DNA of 16,470 nucleotides from an uncultured Prevotella sp. (GCA_946999025.1 CAMQBP010000023.1:1-16470); one strand, 5' to 3'; shown: positions 1 to 7,943, counted from the first letter of the stretch. Translations and numbers: made by a program. The notes: generated from the letters alone by a model not told the origin.

Positions 1-26
1 TATGTTATGAAAAATTTGAGAGAAAA

Positions 27-54
27 GTGAAGCTTCACAGCTTCGTTTTTGTTT
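27..54 (+). terminator. Hairpin with T-rich tail, probable terminator at left edge
   Basis: A perfect 12-bp palindrome at 27-38 overlaps an alternative GAAGC/GCTTC stem (29-33 with 40-44). The stem is followed at once on the plus strand by a T-rich run (45-54). This is the usual form of an intrinsic terminator for a plus-strand gene lying left of the window. It would converge on the minus-strand sigma/anti-sigma unit whose last gene ends at 96, so it may also serve that unit. The upstream gene is not visible, so this rests on shape alone. Confidence 0.45.
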
Positions 55-95
55 TACTAAACATGTTTTATAATTGAGAAAGCATAGAAATTATC

Positions 96-584
96 TTATT
101 TGATGATGGTAGCCGGCTGCACATCTGCGGGTGTCATGTTGCTTTGTTGCATGCTGTCTATCGTTGCAGAGTCGCCAATAGCCACTGAAGTGCCTTGCTG
201 TAGTTGTTCTGTTCCATCATACGACGCACCTATGTTATCATTCTTCTGCATGAACGGAACCTGCAATGCGTTGCTCAATGTCAGGATAATAGCTACCACG
301 GCGGCTGCTTTGAAGAGCGGCATCAGCCGTTGTCTCATCTTGATGGTGCGCGCCTTGACCGGTGTTGGCTCATCAATCATGGACAGAATCTTCTCATCAA
401 AGTCGTCTCCCAGTACCTTTTGGGTTGCTTCTTGTTGAGCGTATATGAACAATGCGCGATACTTTTGCAAGTCCGCGGGAACGTCTTCCTGACTGAAGAA
501 CGTGCGGAGAATCTCTTCTTCCTGAAGCGTTGTCTCGCATGCCCAATAGCGTTCCAACAGTTGTTCGATATATTTATAATCCAT
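96..584 (-). CDS. Putative membrane-anchored anti-sigma factor (hypothetical protein)
   Basis: This 162-residue protein has a charged N-terminal half (about residues 1-87, predicted cytoplasmic). One hydrophobic segment at about 88-108 (LFKAAAVVAIILTLSNAL) is followed by a polar Gln/Ser/Thr-rich tail of about 50 residues, predicted periplasmic. Its start codon overlaps the end of the ECF sigma factor gene by 11 bases, so the two are translationally coupled. That position and one-helix topology are typical of anti-sigma factors, which hold their sigma at the membrane until a signal arrives. I see no HXXXCXXC zinc anti-sigma motif and no FecR-type domain. The role is therefore inferred from context and topology, not from a recognised domain. 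Short proteins of this kind follow ECF sigma genes in other Bacteroidota and are often left as hypothetical. Confidence 0.6.
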   Translation of the reverse strand: MDYKYIEQLLERYWACETTLQEEEILRTFFSQEDVPADLQKYRALFIYAQQEATQKVLGDDFDEKILSMIDEPTPVKARTIKMRQRLMPLFKAAAVVAIILTLSNALQVPFMQKNDNIGASYDGTEQLQQGTSVAIGDSATIDSMQQSNMTPADVQPATIIK

Positions 585-1086
585 AATTGTCGAATTTTTG
601 AAATCTTTCTTTTACCGTTTGCCGGGCTCTGAAGATGTTTACTTTCACTTGTTCTTCACTGATGCCCAGTATGTTGGCAATTTCTTTGTAAGGCTTTCCC
701 TCGAAATCTCTGAGTTGCATGCAGCTTCTTTGTTTTTCTGGAAGCGCATTGACGAGGTTTCTCACAAGCTCTATCCTGTCTTGTTGTAGGGTATCCTCGA
801 ATGGTGTCGAGGAGGTGTCTGGGCTTTCTGTCTGTCTTTCTTCGAGCGAATCATTGAGATTGTCGTGCTTCTTGATTCGATCGAGCGCTAAGTTGCGGCA
901 GATGGTGATGCTGAAGGCTCCTATTGATTCTATCTCATTCCAGCTTTCACGCTTGTCCCAAACCTTTATCAGTGTGTCTTGTACGATGTCTTCGGCCTCC
1001 TCATGACTAAGCGTGATGCGCAAAGCTAACCTGTAGAGCGCATCTTTGAGCGGTAAGACATCGTTACGAAAACTGATATTCTTCAT
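574..1086 (-). CDS. RNA polymerase sigma factor, ECF (sigma-70 family) subfamily
   Basis: The 170-residue protein has the two-domain layout of ECF sigma factors. Region 2 spans about residues 12-75, with the core-binding and -10-recognition signature AEDIVQDTLIKVW at 31-43. An acidic, Ser/Thr-rich linker covers about 76-105. Region 4 spans about 107-162, with a helix-turn-helix at about 133-155 (YKEIANILGISEEQVKVNIF). The length is normal for the family. The start is supported by an AGAGG-type ribosome site a few bases upstream of the ATG, unusually good for this genome. The gene lies 189 bp after speA on the same strand and overlaps the putative anti-sigma gene. I found no TAnnTTTG box in the 189-bp leader, so it may be read from another promoter type, possibly its own. 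The regulon cannot be deduced from the window. Confidence 0.93.
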   Translation of the reverse strand: MKNISFRNDVLPLKDALYRLALRITLSHEEAEDIVQDTLIKVWDKRESWNEIESIGAFSITICRNLALDRIKKHDNLNDSLEERQTESPDTSSTPFEDTLQQDRIELVRNLVNALPEKQRSCMQLRDFEGKPYKEIANILGISEEQVKVNIFRARQTVKERFQKFDNYGL

Positions 1087-1275
1087 CTTTGCCTCTAATT
1101 AAATGACGATTGGGATAGGGATAAGTTACATGCACCTGCAGATTTAACTATTTTTTTAGGTTAATCATCAGGATAAGTCTTCCCTTATTTGCTAATGGTG
1201 AAGCCTTCTTTACAAGAAGTAGGCGTTTGTGGAATTGTGTGCAGAGGGTATAAAAAAGTGTGCCGCCACCACGGA

Positions 1276-3168
1276 TTATTCCAGGTAAGTGTATCCGTAA
1301 AGTCCTGAACGGTAGTTGTTCAAAAACTCTTTTCCTTCTTCCAAGGATATTTTTCCCAGCTTAACGCTCTTCGTTACCCATGTTTCCAGTTGTCTAACCA
1401 GCTTCTTCGGATTGTATTGAACATAATCAAGCACCTCGTCTACCGTCTCTCCATCAATCACTTGGTCGATGCTGTATTTGCCGTTTTTCACGGAAATGTG
1501 TACGGCGTTGGTGTCGCCAAAGAGATTGTGCAGGTCGCCTAAGATTTCCTGGTAGGCACCAACGAGGAACACACCGAGGTAGTAAGGCTCGCCTTTCTTC
1601 AATTGATGCAGGGGTAATACATGTGAAATGTTGCGGTTGGTCACGAAGTTTGCTATCTTTCCATCGCTGTCGCAGGTGATGTCTTGCAGTGTGGCATTGC
1701 GCGTGGGACGTTCGTCCAGCCGCTGAATCGGTAGGATAGGGAAGAGCTGATCGATAGCCCAACTGTCAGGAAGCGACTGGAATAGGGAGAAGTTGCAGAA
1801 GTATTTGTCGGCCAACAGCTTGTCAAGATTTCTCAACTCATCAGGGACATGCTTCATTGACTTGGACAACATGTTGATTTCCCGACACACACTCCAGTAC
1901 ATGCTTTCTATCTCTGCGCGCGTTTGTAGGTCAACTATGCCCAAAGCGAACAGGTCGAGCGACTCTTCACGTATTTGCTCCGCATCGTGCCAGTCTTCCA
2001 ACATCGAGCGCGGATTGAGGTTATCCCATATCTCATACAGGTCTTTTACCAGCTGATGCTCTTCTTCGGTTGGCTCAAATTCCTCTGGCATGGTTGGCAG
2101 ACTGGCCGTTTCCAGCACGTCGATAACCAACACCGAGTGGTGCGCTGTCAATGACCGGCCGCTCTCTGTGATGAGATTTGGGTGTGGCACGCCATTCTTG
2201 TTGGCCGCATCAATGAAGGTGTAGATACAGTCGTTGACATACTCTTGGAGGGAGTAATTCACCGAACTTTCGCTGCTCGACGAGCGCGTTCCGTCATAAT
2301 CTACGCCCAGTCCGCCCCCGCAGTCCACGAAATCAACGTTGTACCCCATCTTATGTAGGTTGATGTAGTATTGCGCAGCCTCGCGGAGAGCCGTCTGGAT
2401 GCGTCGAATCTTGGTGATTTGAGAACCGATGTGGAAGTGGATGAGATGCAGACAGTCTTTGAGTCCTTTCTCCTCCAGCATCTTCAAGGCCAGCAGAAGT
2501 TCAGAGGAATTCAGGCCAAACTTAGAGGCATCGCCGCCGCTGTCAGCCCATTTACCCGAGCCGGATGATGCCAACTTGATTCGAATGCCGATGTTCGGTC
2601 GTACACCAATCTTCTTCGCAGCCTTGGCGATGATGTCCAGTTCGTTCAGTTTCTCAATGACAATGAAGATGCGTTTGCCCATCTTTTGCGCCAAGAGTGC
2701 CAGCTCTATGTAGCTCTGGTCTTTGTATCCGTTGCAAATGATGAGTGAGTCGCTCTGGCATTGCACGGCAATCACGGCATGAAGTTCAGGCTTGCTGCCC
2801 GCCTCCAGGCCCAGGTTGAACTTCTGTCCGTGAGAGATAATCTCTTCCACCACGGGCTGCATTTGGTTCACCTTGATGGGGTAGATGATGAAGTTCTTGG
2901 CTTTGTAATCGTATTCTTTTGCAGCTTGTGCAAAGCAACTGGCCGTTTTCTCGATGCGGTTGTCAAGAATGTCGGGGAAACGCAGCAATACTGGCGAGCT
3001 CACATCGCGCAAAGCCAGCTCGTCCATCACGTCTCGCAGGTCTATTTCGGTATTGTCCTTACACGGCGTCACGTAGGCATTGCCCTTTTCATTGATGCCA
3101 AAATAAGAAACACCCCATCCATTGATGTTGTACAACTCTTTCGAATCTTCAATCGTCCACTTCTTCAT
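1276..3168 (-). CDS. speA: Biosynthetic arginine decarboxylase
   Basis: This 630-residue PLP enzyme decarboxylates L-arginine to agmatine, the first step of the agmatine route to putrescine and spermidine. The full length and the N-terminus (MKKWTIEDSKELYNINGWG) fit the Bacteroidetes SpeA family. The PLP lysine is K99 in YPIKVNQ. The alanine-racemase-like TIM barrel shows HFHIGSQ at 244-250 and the phosphate-binding glycine run GGGLGVDYDG at 284-293. A second conserved block, TESGRSLTAHHSVL, follows at about 340. The C-terminal beta domain includes the conserved ITCDSDGK near 490-500. The start lies 22 nt after aroK, so the gene is probably the third cistron of topA-aroK-speA. In some related genomes argB follows speA; here the next gene is the sigma factor. 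The protein looks intact. Confidence 0.97.
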   Translation of the reverse strand: MKKWTIEDSKELYNINGWGVSYFGINEKGNAYVTPCKDNTEIDLRDVMDELALRDVSSPVLLRFPDILDNRIEKTASCFAQAAKEYDYKAKNFIIYPIKVNQMQPVVEEIISHGQKFNLGLEAGSKPELHAVIAVQCQSDSLIICNGYKDQSYIELALLAQKMGKRIFIVIEKLNELDIIAKAAKKIGVRPNIGIRIKLASSGSGKWADSGGDASKFGLNSSELLLALKMLEEKGLKDCLHLIHFHIGSQITKIRRIQTALREAAQYYINLHKMGYNVDFVDCGGGLGVDYDGTRSSSSESSVNYSLQEYVNDCIYTFIDAANKNGVPHPNLITESGRSLTAHHSVLVIDVLETASLPTMPEEFEPTEEEHQLVKDLYEIWDNLNPRSMLEDWHDAEQIREESLDLFALGIVDLQTRAEIESMYWSVCREINMLSKSMKHVPDELRNLDKLLADKYFCNFSLFQSLPDSWAIDQLFPILPIQRLDERPTRNATLQDITCDSDGKIANFVTNRNISHVLPLHQLKKGEPYYLGVFLVGAYQEILGDLHNLFGDTNAVHISVKNGKYSIDQVIDGETVDEVLDYVQYNPKKLVRQLETWVTKSVKLGKISLEEGKEFLNNYRSGLYGYTYLE

Positions 3169-3190
3169 TGTTGTTTTACGAAACTGTTTT

Positions 3191-3718
3191 TTATAGATTT
3201 AATAATACTTTTAATTGGTCTACGGTTGCTTGTATCTTGCCGTAGGAGTCCATGAGACTGACGTCCAGCGTATGCTTTGCCTGCGTATAAAAGGGCTCGC
3301 GCTCTTTGAGTTGCGTGCCAATGAAGGCTTTCACTTCCTCCGGTGTCTTGTCCAGCAGCAGGGGTCTGACCGTCTTACCCATCTTCAAATGGCCGTAAAG
3401 CACCTCGGGTGAGGCTTTCAGAAATACGGTTTCGCCCTGTCGGTTCATATACTCGATGTTGTCAAAGAAGCACGGCGTGCCACCTCCGCAACTCAGAATG
3501 ACGTGTTCGAATTCAGCCACTTCGTGCAGCATGCGGCACTCTATCTGCCTGAACCCCTCTTCCCCTCGCTCCTCAAAGAGCTGTTTGATGGTTTTTCTCA
3601 TCCGGCTTTCGATGTACCAGTCAAGATCATAAAACGGCATGTTGAGGTCTTTTGACAAGGCTTTTCCAAGGGTAGTCTTGCCCGACCCCATGTATCCCAT
3701 GATGATGATGCGGTCCAT
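3191..3718 (-). CDS. aroK: Shikimate kinase
   Basis: The 175-residue P-loop kinase phosphorylates shikimate at the 3-OH using ATP, in the pathway to chorismate and aromatic amino acids. The Walker A loop is GYMGSGKT at residues 8-15. The shikimate-binding residues are D33 in DLDWYIE and R57 in GFRQIE, and the glycine triad SCGGGTP spans 76-82. The lid carries the conserved arginine R118 in KTVRPLL. Length and motif order match AroK/AroL. It starts 16 nt after the topA stop and ends 22 nt before speA, so the three genes are very likely one transcript. All expected catalytic residues are present. Confidence 0.96.
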   Translation of the reverse strand: MDRIIIMGYMGSGKTTLGKALSKDLNMPFYDLDWYIESRMRKTIKQLFEERGEEGFRQIECRMLHEVAEFEHVILSCGGGTPCFFDNIEYMNRQGETVFLKASPEVLYGHLKMGKTVRPLLLDKTPEEVKAFIGTQLKEREPFYTQAKHTLDVSLMDSYGKIQATVDQLKVLLNL

Positions 3719-3734
3719 GCTTGGGGTGAGTTAA

Positions 3735-6065
3735 TTATTTCCTGCTCTTAGTCGTCTTCTTCGTGGGAGCCGCATGCACGATGTCCATGCACTCCTCGTA
3801 TGTCAAGTCGGCTGCCTTGCCATGTAGGACTTTGGGCAAGCGATAGTTCTTGCCGTCATAAGCGATGTAAGGACCGTAACGACCATTCAGTACTTCCAAT
3901 TTTGCGTCTTGTTCAAACGACTTGATGTGTTTCTCTTTTTCCTGCTTCCGCTTCAGCTCTATCAGTTGGATGGCCGTTTCCAAAGTCACCGTTAGTGGGT
4001 TTTCTCCTTTGGGGAGTGACACATATTTCTTCTGATGAAGCACGTAGGGTCCGAATCGTCCGGCACCAATCACCACGTCAGTACCTTCAAACTGGCCCAC
4101 GGTGCGTGGCAGCTTGAACAACTCGAGCGCGTCTTCCAAAGTCATCTCCTCCATGCTCTTGTCCGCTGGAAGTTGTGAGAATCGGGGCTTCTCGTCATCA
4201 TCGGCCGTACCGATTTGTACCACTGGTCCGTATCTGCCTATCTTTACGAACACCGGTTTGCCACTCTTGGGGTCGATACCCAGTTCGCGTTCGCCAGCCT
4301 TGTGCTCGCTTCGTGCGTTCATCACCTTTTCTACAGTGGGTTTGAAGGTCTTGTCAAAGCTCTTCATCATCTTGTTCCACTCGGTGTTTCCCTCAGCAAT
4401 GCTGTCGAATTTCTCTTCCACATTCGCAGTGAAGTTGTAGTCCATGATGCTGGGGAAGTTCTCCATCAGGAAGTCGTTCACGACCATTCCGATGTCCGTA
4501 GGCAACAGTTTCCCTTTTTCATTGCCCACCACTTCTTTCTTGGTCTTGGACGTTATCTTGATGCCCTTTAGCGAATCGATGGCGTATGTCCGCTCGGTAC
4601 CCTTCTTATCGCCCTTCTGCACGTATTCTCTTTGCTGTATGGTGCTGATGGTGGGCGCATAGGTAGAGGGTCGACCAATGCCCAATTCTTCCAGTTTTTT
4701 CACCAAACTGGCTTCCGTGTAGCGTATCGGACTCTGTGAATAGCGTTCGGTTGAGGTGATCTCACGACGTTCCAACAGGTCGCCTTCCTTCAAGGCTGGC
4801 AGCGAGTGGGTATAGTCATCCTGGTTGTTGTCATCCTCATCGTTCGACTCGTGATAAGCCTTGATGAAACCTTCGAACGTGATGATTTCGACGTTGGCTG
4901 TAAACTGTTCTTTCACACCGCTTACGTCAATCGTCACGGTTGTCTTCTCCAACTGTGCGTCAGCCATCTGACTGGCTACCGTGCGTTTCCAAATCAGGTC
5001 GTACAACCGGCGTTCTTGCGACGTACCCTCTATCTCATGCTTGCTCATGTACGTTGGGCGAATGGCCTCGTGAGCCTCTTGTGCGCCTTTCGAGTGTGTG
5101 TGGTACTTGCGTGGTTTGCTGTATTCTGCACCGTATGCCTTCACGATTTCTTCCTTGCAGGTGTTCACTGCCAGTTGTGAAAGGTTCACGCTGTCGGTAC
5201 GCATGTAGGTGATTTGTCCGTTCTCATACAAGTGCTGAGCCACCATCATGGTCTGTCCAACGGTAAATCCCAACTTGCGGGCTGCTTCCTGTTGCAGGGT
5301 TGAAGTGGTGAAAGGCGGTGCTGGCGTGCGTTTCAGGGGCTTGCGCGTGATGTTGTCCACGGTGAACTTGGCATCCTTACATTGCTCCAGAAAGGCCAGT
5401 GCCTCTTCGTGTTTGCTGAATCGCTTGTCCAGTTCGGCCTTCACTTCCGATGCCGATCCGTCTTCGTTGGTGATGACGAAGATGGCGTTGATGCGATAGT
5501 AAGGCTCGCTTTCAAAGGCTTGTATCTCGCGTTCGCGCTCTACGATGAGGCGTACGGCCACGCTTTGTACACGTCCGGCCGACAGGGCTGGCTTCACCTT
5601 TCGCCACAACACGGGTGACAAGCGGAAACCCACCAGGCGGTCGAGCACGCGGCGTGCCTGTTGCGCGTTGACCAAATCCATGTTCAAATGACGTGGATTC
5701 TTGATGGCTTCGAGAATGGCTGGCTTGGTAATCTCATGAAAGACAATGCGGTTGGTCTTCTCCTCGTCCAAACCAAGCACCTCGCACAGATGCCATGATA
5801 TGGCCTCTCCCTCGCGGTCTTCATCGGAAGCCAGCCACACCTTCTTAGCCTCTTTGGCCTGCTTCTTCAATTCGTTGACAAGCTTTTTTTTCTCTTCCGG
5901 AATCTCGTAATTGGGTTCAAGTGTATCTGGATCAATGCTCAACTCTTTTTTCTTCAGGTCTCTGATGTGTCCGTAAGATGACATGACCTTATAGTCCTCG
6001 CCAAGAAATTTCTCGATAGTCTTCGCCTTTGCGGGGCTCTCTACGATAACTAAATTTTTCTGCAT
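3735..6065 (-). CDS. topA: DNA topoisomerase I (type IA)
   Basis: This 776-residue enzyme relaxes negatively supercoiled DNA by cutting and rejoining one strand. The Toprim domain starts at the first residues (LVIVESPAKAKTIEKFLG, with E9) and carries the metal-binding DEDREGE at 81-87. The active-site tyrosine is Y287 in ITYMRTDS. The C-terminal third has three topoisomerase C-terminal repeats marked by GRYGPVVQIG, GRFGPYVLH and GRYGPYIAYDG. It ends in a Lys/Thr-rich tail with no CxxC zinc ribbons. I chose the ATG at 6065 because the family begins right there; an in-frame ATG at 6107 would add 14 unrelated residues and overlap the probable promoter. It is the first gene of the topA-aroK-speA operon and is divergent from the lipoprotein gene across a 699-bp gap. 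Confidence 0.97.
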   Translation of the reverse strand: MQKNLVIVESPAKAKTIEKFLGEDYKVMSSYGHIRDLKKKELSIDPDTLEPNYEIPEEKKKLVNELKKQAKEAKKVWLASDEDREGEAISWHLCEVLGLDEEKTNRIVFHEITKPAILEAIKNPRHLNMDLVNAQQARRVLDRLVGFRLSPVLWRKVKPALSAGRVQSVAVRLIVEREREIQAFESEPYYRINAIFVITNEDGSASEVKAELDKRFSKHEEALAFLEQCKDAKFTVDNITRKPLKRTPAPPFTTSTLQQEAARKLGFTVGQTMMVAQHLYENGQITYMRTDSVNLSQLAVNTCKEEIVKAYGAEYSKPRKYHTHSKGAQEAHEAIRPTYMSKHEIEGTSQERRLYDLIWKRTVASQMADAQLEKTTVTIDVSGVKEQFTANVEIITFEGFIKAYHESNDEDDNNQDDYTHSLPALKEGDLLERREITSTERYSQSPIRYTEASLVKKLEELGIGRPSTYAPTISTIQQREYVQKGDKKGTERTYAIDSLKGIKITSKTKKEVVGNEKGKLLPTDIGMVVNDFLMENFPSIMDYNFTANVEEKFDSIAEGNTEWNKMMKSFDKTFKPTVEKVMNARSEHKAGERELGIDPKSGKPVFVKIGRYGPVVQIGTADDDEKPRFSQLPADKSMEEMTLEDALELFKLPRTVGQFEGTDVVIGAGRFGPYVLHQKKYVSLPKGENPLTVTLETAIQLIELKRKQEKEKHIKSFEQDAKLEVLNGRYGPYIAYDGKNYRLPKVLHGKAADLTYEECMDIVHAAPTKKTTKSRK

Positions 6066-6094
6066 TGTTTCTTTGTGAATCTTATAATTTGCGG

Positions 6095-6102
6095 CAAAAG
6101 TA
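6095..6102 (-). promoter_or_regulatory. Candidate -7 promoter element (TAnnTTTG) for topA operon
   Basis: Read on the minus strand this is TACTTTTG, matching the Bacteroidetes sigma-ABfr -7 consensus TAnnTTTG. It lies about 30 bases before the chosen topA start. I could not find a TTTG -33 element at the expected 19-21-base distance, so the call rests on one box and its position. Confidence 0.42.
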
Positions 6103-6431
6103 AACAAAAGTTTCTTTATACCTTTTATATATAGGCAATTTTACTTTGTTTTTAAAGTTTTTAAGATGATTTTGTGAAATTTAAGCGAGCGAAATCATCG
6201 ATGGTAGGGGCGTGATTTATCACGTTCCGTTCAGTAAAACGTTGGTTATTTTTACCAAAAAAGGCCCAAAAAACGGCCCTTCAAAACTTTCATTATAGAA
6301 AAAATCAATAGGCTTATAGGATGAAAACGCGGCTCATTTTGGTAGGATGACAAGCCTTTTTCGCTATAAAATCAATGTGATTCATCGAAAACAAGCATCA
6401 CTTTGGTGCCCAATAGGCATGGTGTAGCACC

Positions 6432-6472
6432 GCAAAAGCATGCTTATTGACCACCAAAAGCAATGCTTTTGC
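6432..6472. repeat. Palindromic intergenic element (hairpin)
   Basis: GCAAAAGCAT (6432-6441) pairs perfectly with ATGCTTTTGC (6463-6472). The stem continues inward as GCTT (6442-6445) with AAGC (6458-6461) past a single bulged A. The loop is about 12 bases. The shape and composition resemble short repeated palindromes often found between Prevotella genes. Only one copy is in this window, so its repetitive nature is inferred. Confidence 0.5.
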
Positions 6473-6555
6473 CGAGTGAAGGCGTAAAAGGTAGAGTTAA
6501 AATGGTGAGATAAAAGTGCAATATACTGTGTAACAATGAGTTGAGAAACAGCGTT

Positions 6556-6611
6556 CATGCTGGGCGAATTTGCACGCAGACAGGTGATGGTTTGCAAATA
6601 CGCCCAGCATG
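6556..6611. repeat. Long inverted repeat, 19-bp arms with one mismatch
   Basis: The arm at 6556-6574 (CATGCTGGGCGAATTTGCA) is complementary to 6593-6611 except for one position (A6567 faces A6600). The outer pair T6555-A6612 also matches. The loop is 18 bases (6575-6592). No T-run follows, so it does not look like a simple terminator for either neighbour, and both neighbours point away from it. It may be a structured RNA, a mobile-element remnant or a protein-binding palindrome. Confidence 0.6.
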
Positions 6612-6726
6612 ATGAGGCCTCTTGTCAAGAAAATTCACTCACAAGGGTGGGCATGATTGATGGTCTGCCAACGAATGTTCCTGTAAAAAACCGTCTGGGC
6701 AGACTGACAATCTCAATTATTTGCTA

Positions 6727-6734
6727 TATCTTTG
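6727..6734 (+). promoter_or_regulatory. Candidate -7 promoter element for the DUF4369 lipoprotein gene
   Basis: TATCTTTG is a full match to the Bacteroidetes TAnnTTTG element and lies 30 bases before the chosen ATG at 6765. A TTTG -33 box at normal spacing is not evident. A small inverted repeat, GTCTG/CAGAC (6693-6704), lies about 23 bases upstream and could be an operator. Confidence 0.5.
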
Positions 6735-6764
6735 CAGCATTGAAAGACCATTATTTTGAAAAAT

Positions 6765-7940
6765 ATGAAAAAGACTTTCCATCATATTCTTTTCATGACA
6801 GCCATCACCTGCGGTGCTTTGTGTGCTGTTTCGTGTACGCAGAAGAAATTCAATGTTAACGGTACCATTGCGAATGCCAAGGATTCCACCTTGTATTTCG
6901 AGAACATGGGACTGAACGGACCGGTGGTGTTAGACTCTGTTCGGTTGGGTGAAGACGGCTCGTTCGCATTCAGTGAGAAAGCAACCGATGCACCGGAGTT
7001 CTACCGCCTGCGCGTGGCAGGGCAAATCATCAACGTGTCAATCGACTCTACCGAGACGGTTAACGTCAAGACCCAATACCCTAATATGGCTTCGCAATAT
7101 GAGGTGACGGGGTCGGAGAACTGCTCGAAAATTAAGGAACTCACGCTGATGCAGATGGCATTGCAACAGCAAATTCAGGATATTGCCCAGAATTTGAACT
7201 TAAATTCGCAAACCATCAACGACAGTTTGCAGACAGTGTTGGAGGCTTATAAGGACAAGGTGAAGATGAACTACATCTACAAGGAGCCGATGAAGGCATC
7301 TTCTTATTTCGCTCTTTTCCAGACCATCAACGTTGGGAACGGCAGTTTGCTGATTTTCAATCCACGCACGAGTGCCGAAGACGTAAAAGTTTACGCCGCC
7401 GTGGCTACCAGTTGGGACACTTATTACCCAAAGGCTGAGCGCGGAGCCAACCTGCATAACATTGCCATCGAGGGTATGAAGGATGTGAGAATCATCCAAA
7501 ACAATCAGCGAAAGATGTTGGCAGCCAGTCAAGTGACTACGTCCGGACTCATTGATATCGCGCTGACGGATCACCGTGGGGTGCTTCGCAAGCTGACCGA
7601 CTTGAAGGGAAAGGTGGTGATGCTCGACTTTCATATCTTCGCTTCCAAGCAGTCTACCGAGCGCATCATGGCCCTTCGCGAACTGTACAACAAGTATCAC
7701 GACCGCGGATTCGAGATTTATCAGGTGTCGTTGGACCCAGATGAGCACTTTTGGAAGACCAAGACAGAGGCGTTGCCTTGGATTAATGTCCATGCCGACG
7801 CAGATGAGCAGAATGCCATACTCGTGAACTATAACGTGCAGAACATTCCCACTTATTTCATCATTGACAAGAACAACACTTTGCAAAAGCGAGATGTGCA
7901 AATCAAAGATTTAGATGCTGAGATACGGTCTTGGCTCTGA
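6765..7940 (+). CDS. DUF4369 lipoprotein with cysteine-less thioredoxin-like domain
   Basis: The 391-residue product begins with a lipoprotein signal (MKKTFHHILFMTAITCGALC) and a lipobox ending at C24 (AVSC). A DUF4369-type beta domain follows (about 28-120), then a helical linker (about 120-255) and a thioredoxin/AhpC-TSA-like C-terminal domain (about 258-391). Where TlpA proteins carry a WCxxC redox site, this one reads FASKQSTER (292-300), so Q296 and E299 stand where the two cysteines would be. The cis-proline loop (NIPTYF, 360-365) is kept. It therefore probably cannot act as a disulfide reductase; a binding or structural role at the membrane is likelier, though the ligand is unknown. 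I chose the ATG at 6765 over an in-frame TTG at 6756 because the signal peptide starts cleanly there. It appears monocistronic. Confidence 0.85.
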   Translation: MKKTFHHILFMTAITCGALCAVSCTQKKFNVNGTIANAKDSTLYFENMGLNGPVVLDSVRLGEDGSFAFSEKATDAPEFYRLRVAGQIINVSIDSTETVNVKTQYPNMASQYEVTGSENCSKIKELTLMQMALQQQIQDIAQNLNLNSQTINDSLQTVLEAYKDKVKMNYIYKEPMKASSYFALFQTINVGNGSLLIFNPRTSAEDVKVYAAVATSWDTYYPKAERGANLHNIAIEGMKDVRIIQNNQRKMLAASQVTTSGLIDIALTDHRGVLRKLTDLKGKVVMLDFHIFASKQSTERIMALRELYNKYHDRGFEIYQVSLDPDEHFWKTKTEALPWINVHADADEQNAILVNYNVQNIPTYFIIDKNNTLQKRDVQIKDLDAEIRSWL

Positions 7941-7943
7941 CAG

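Larger units (their letters stand above)
6103..6726. other. Gene-free, palindrome-rich intergenic region
   Basis: No credible gene is visible here; the longest minus-strand frame (6382-6597) resembles no family and runs through two hairpins. The stretch holds a series of short inverted repeats: CGTGAT/ATCACG at 6211-6224, an imperfect AAGGCC/GGCCCTT stem near 6266-6286, AGGCTT/AAGCCT at 6310-6315 and 6352-6357 followed by T5, and the larger hairpins at 6432-6472 and 6556-6611 listed separately. It also holds a TAGGATGA direct repeat (6317-6324, 6343-6350). It separates two divergent genes, yet each has a promoter-like box within 45 bases of its start, so most of the region is not needed as promoter. 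Confidence 0.6.

Noticed and set aside
1203..1225. Hairpin near CTTCTTTACAAGAAG between speA and the sigma gene
   Set aside because: The stem is only 6 bp with no T-run in the minus-strand direction, so it is too weak to call a speA terminator.
6066..6107. 14-codon N-terminal extension of topA
   Set aside because: The extension would overlap the -7 box and has no counterpart in TopA proteins, which start at the LVIVESPAKAK strand.
6382..6597. Minus-strand frame of 71 codons in the intergenic region
   Set aside because: It spans two hairpins, has Cys/His/Ser-rich composition without a domain, and no promoter or ribosome site was seen.
7200..7901. Minus-strand frame of 233 codons opposite the lipoprotein gene
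   Set aside because: It is antisense to a well-supported lipoprotein coding region and shows no recognisable domain or start context.
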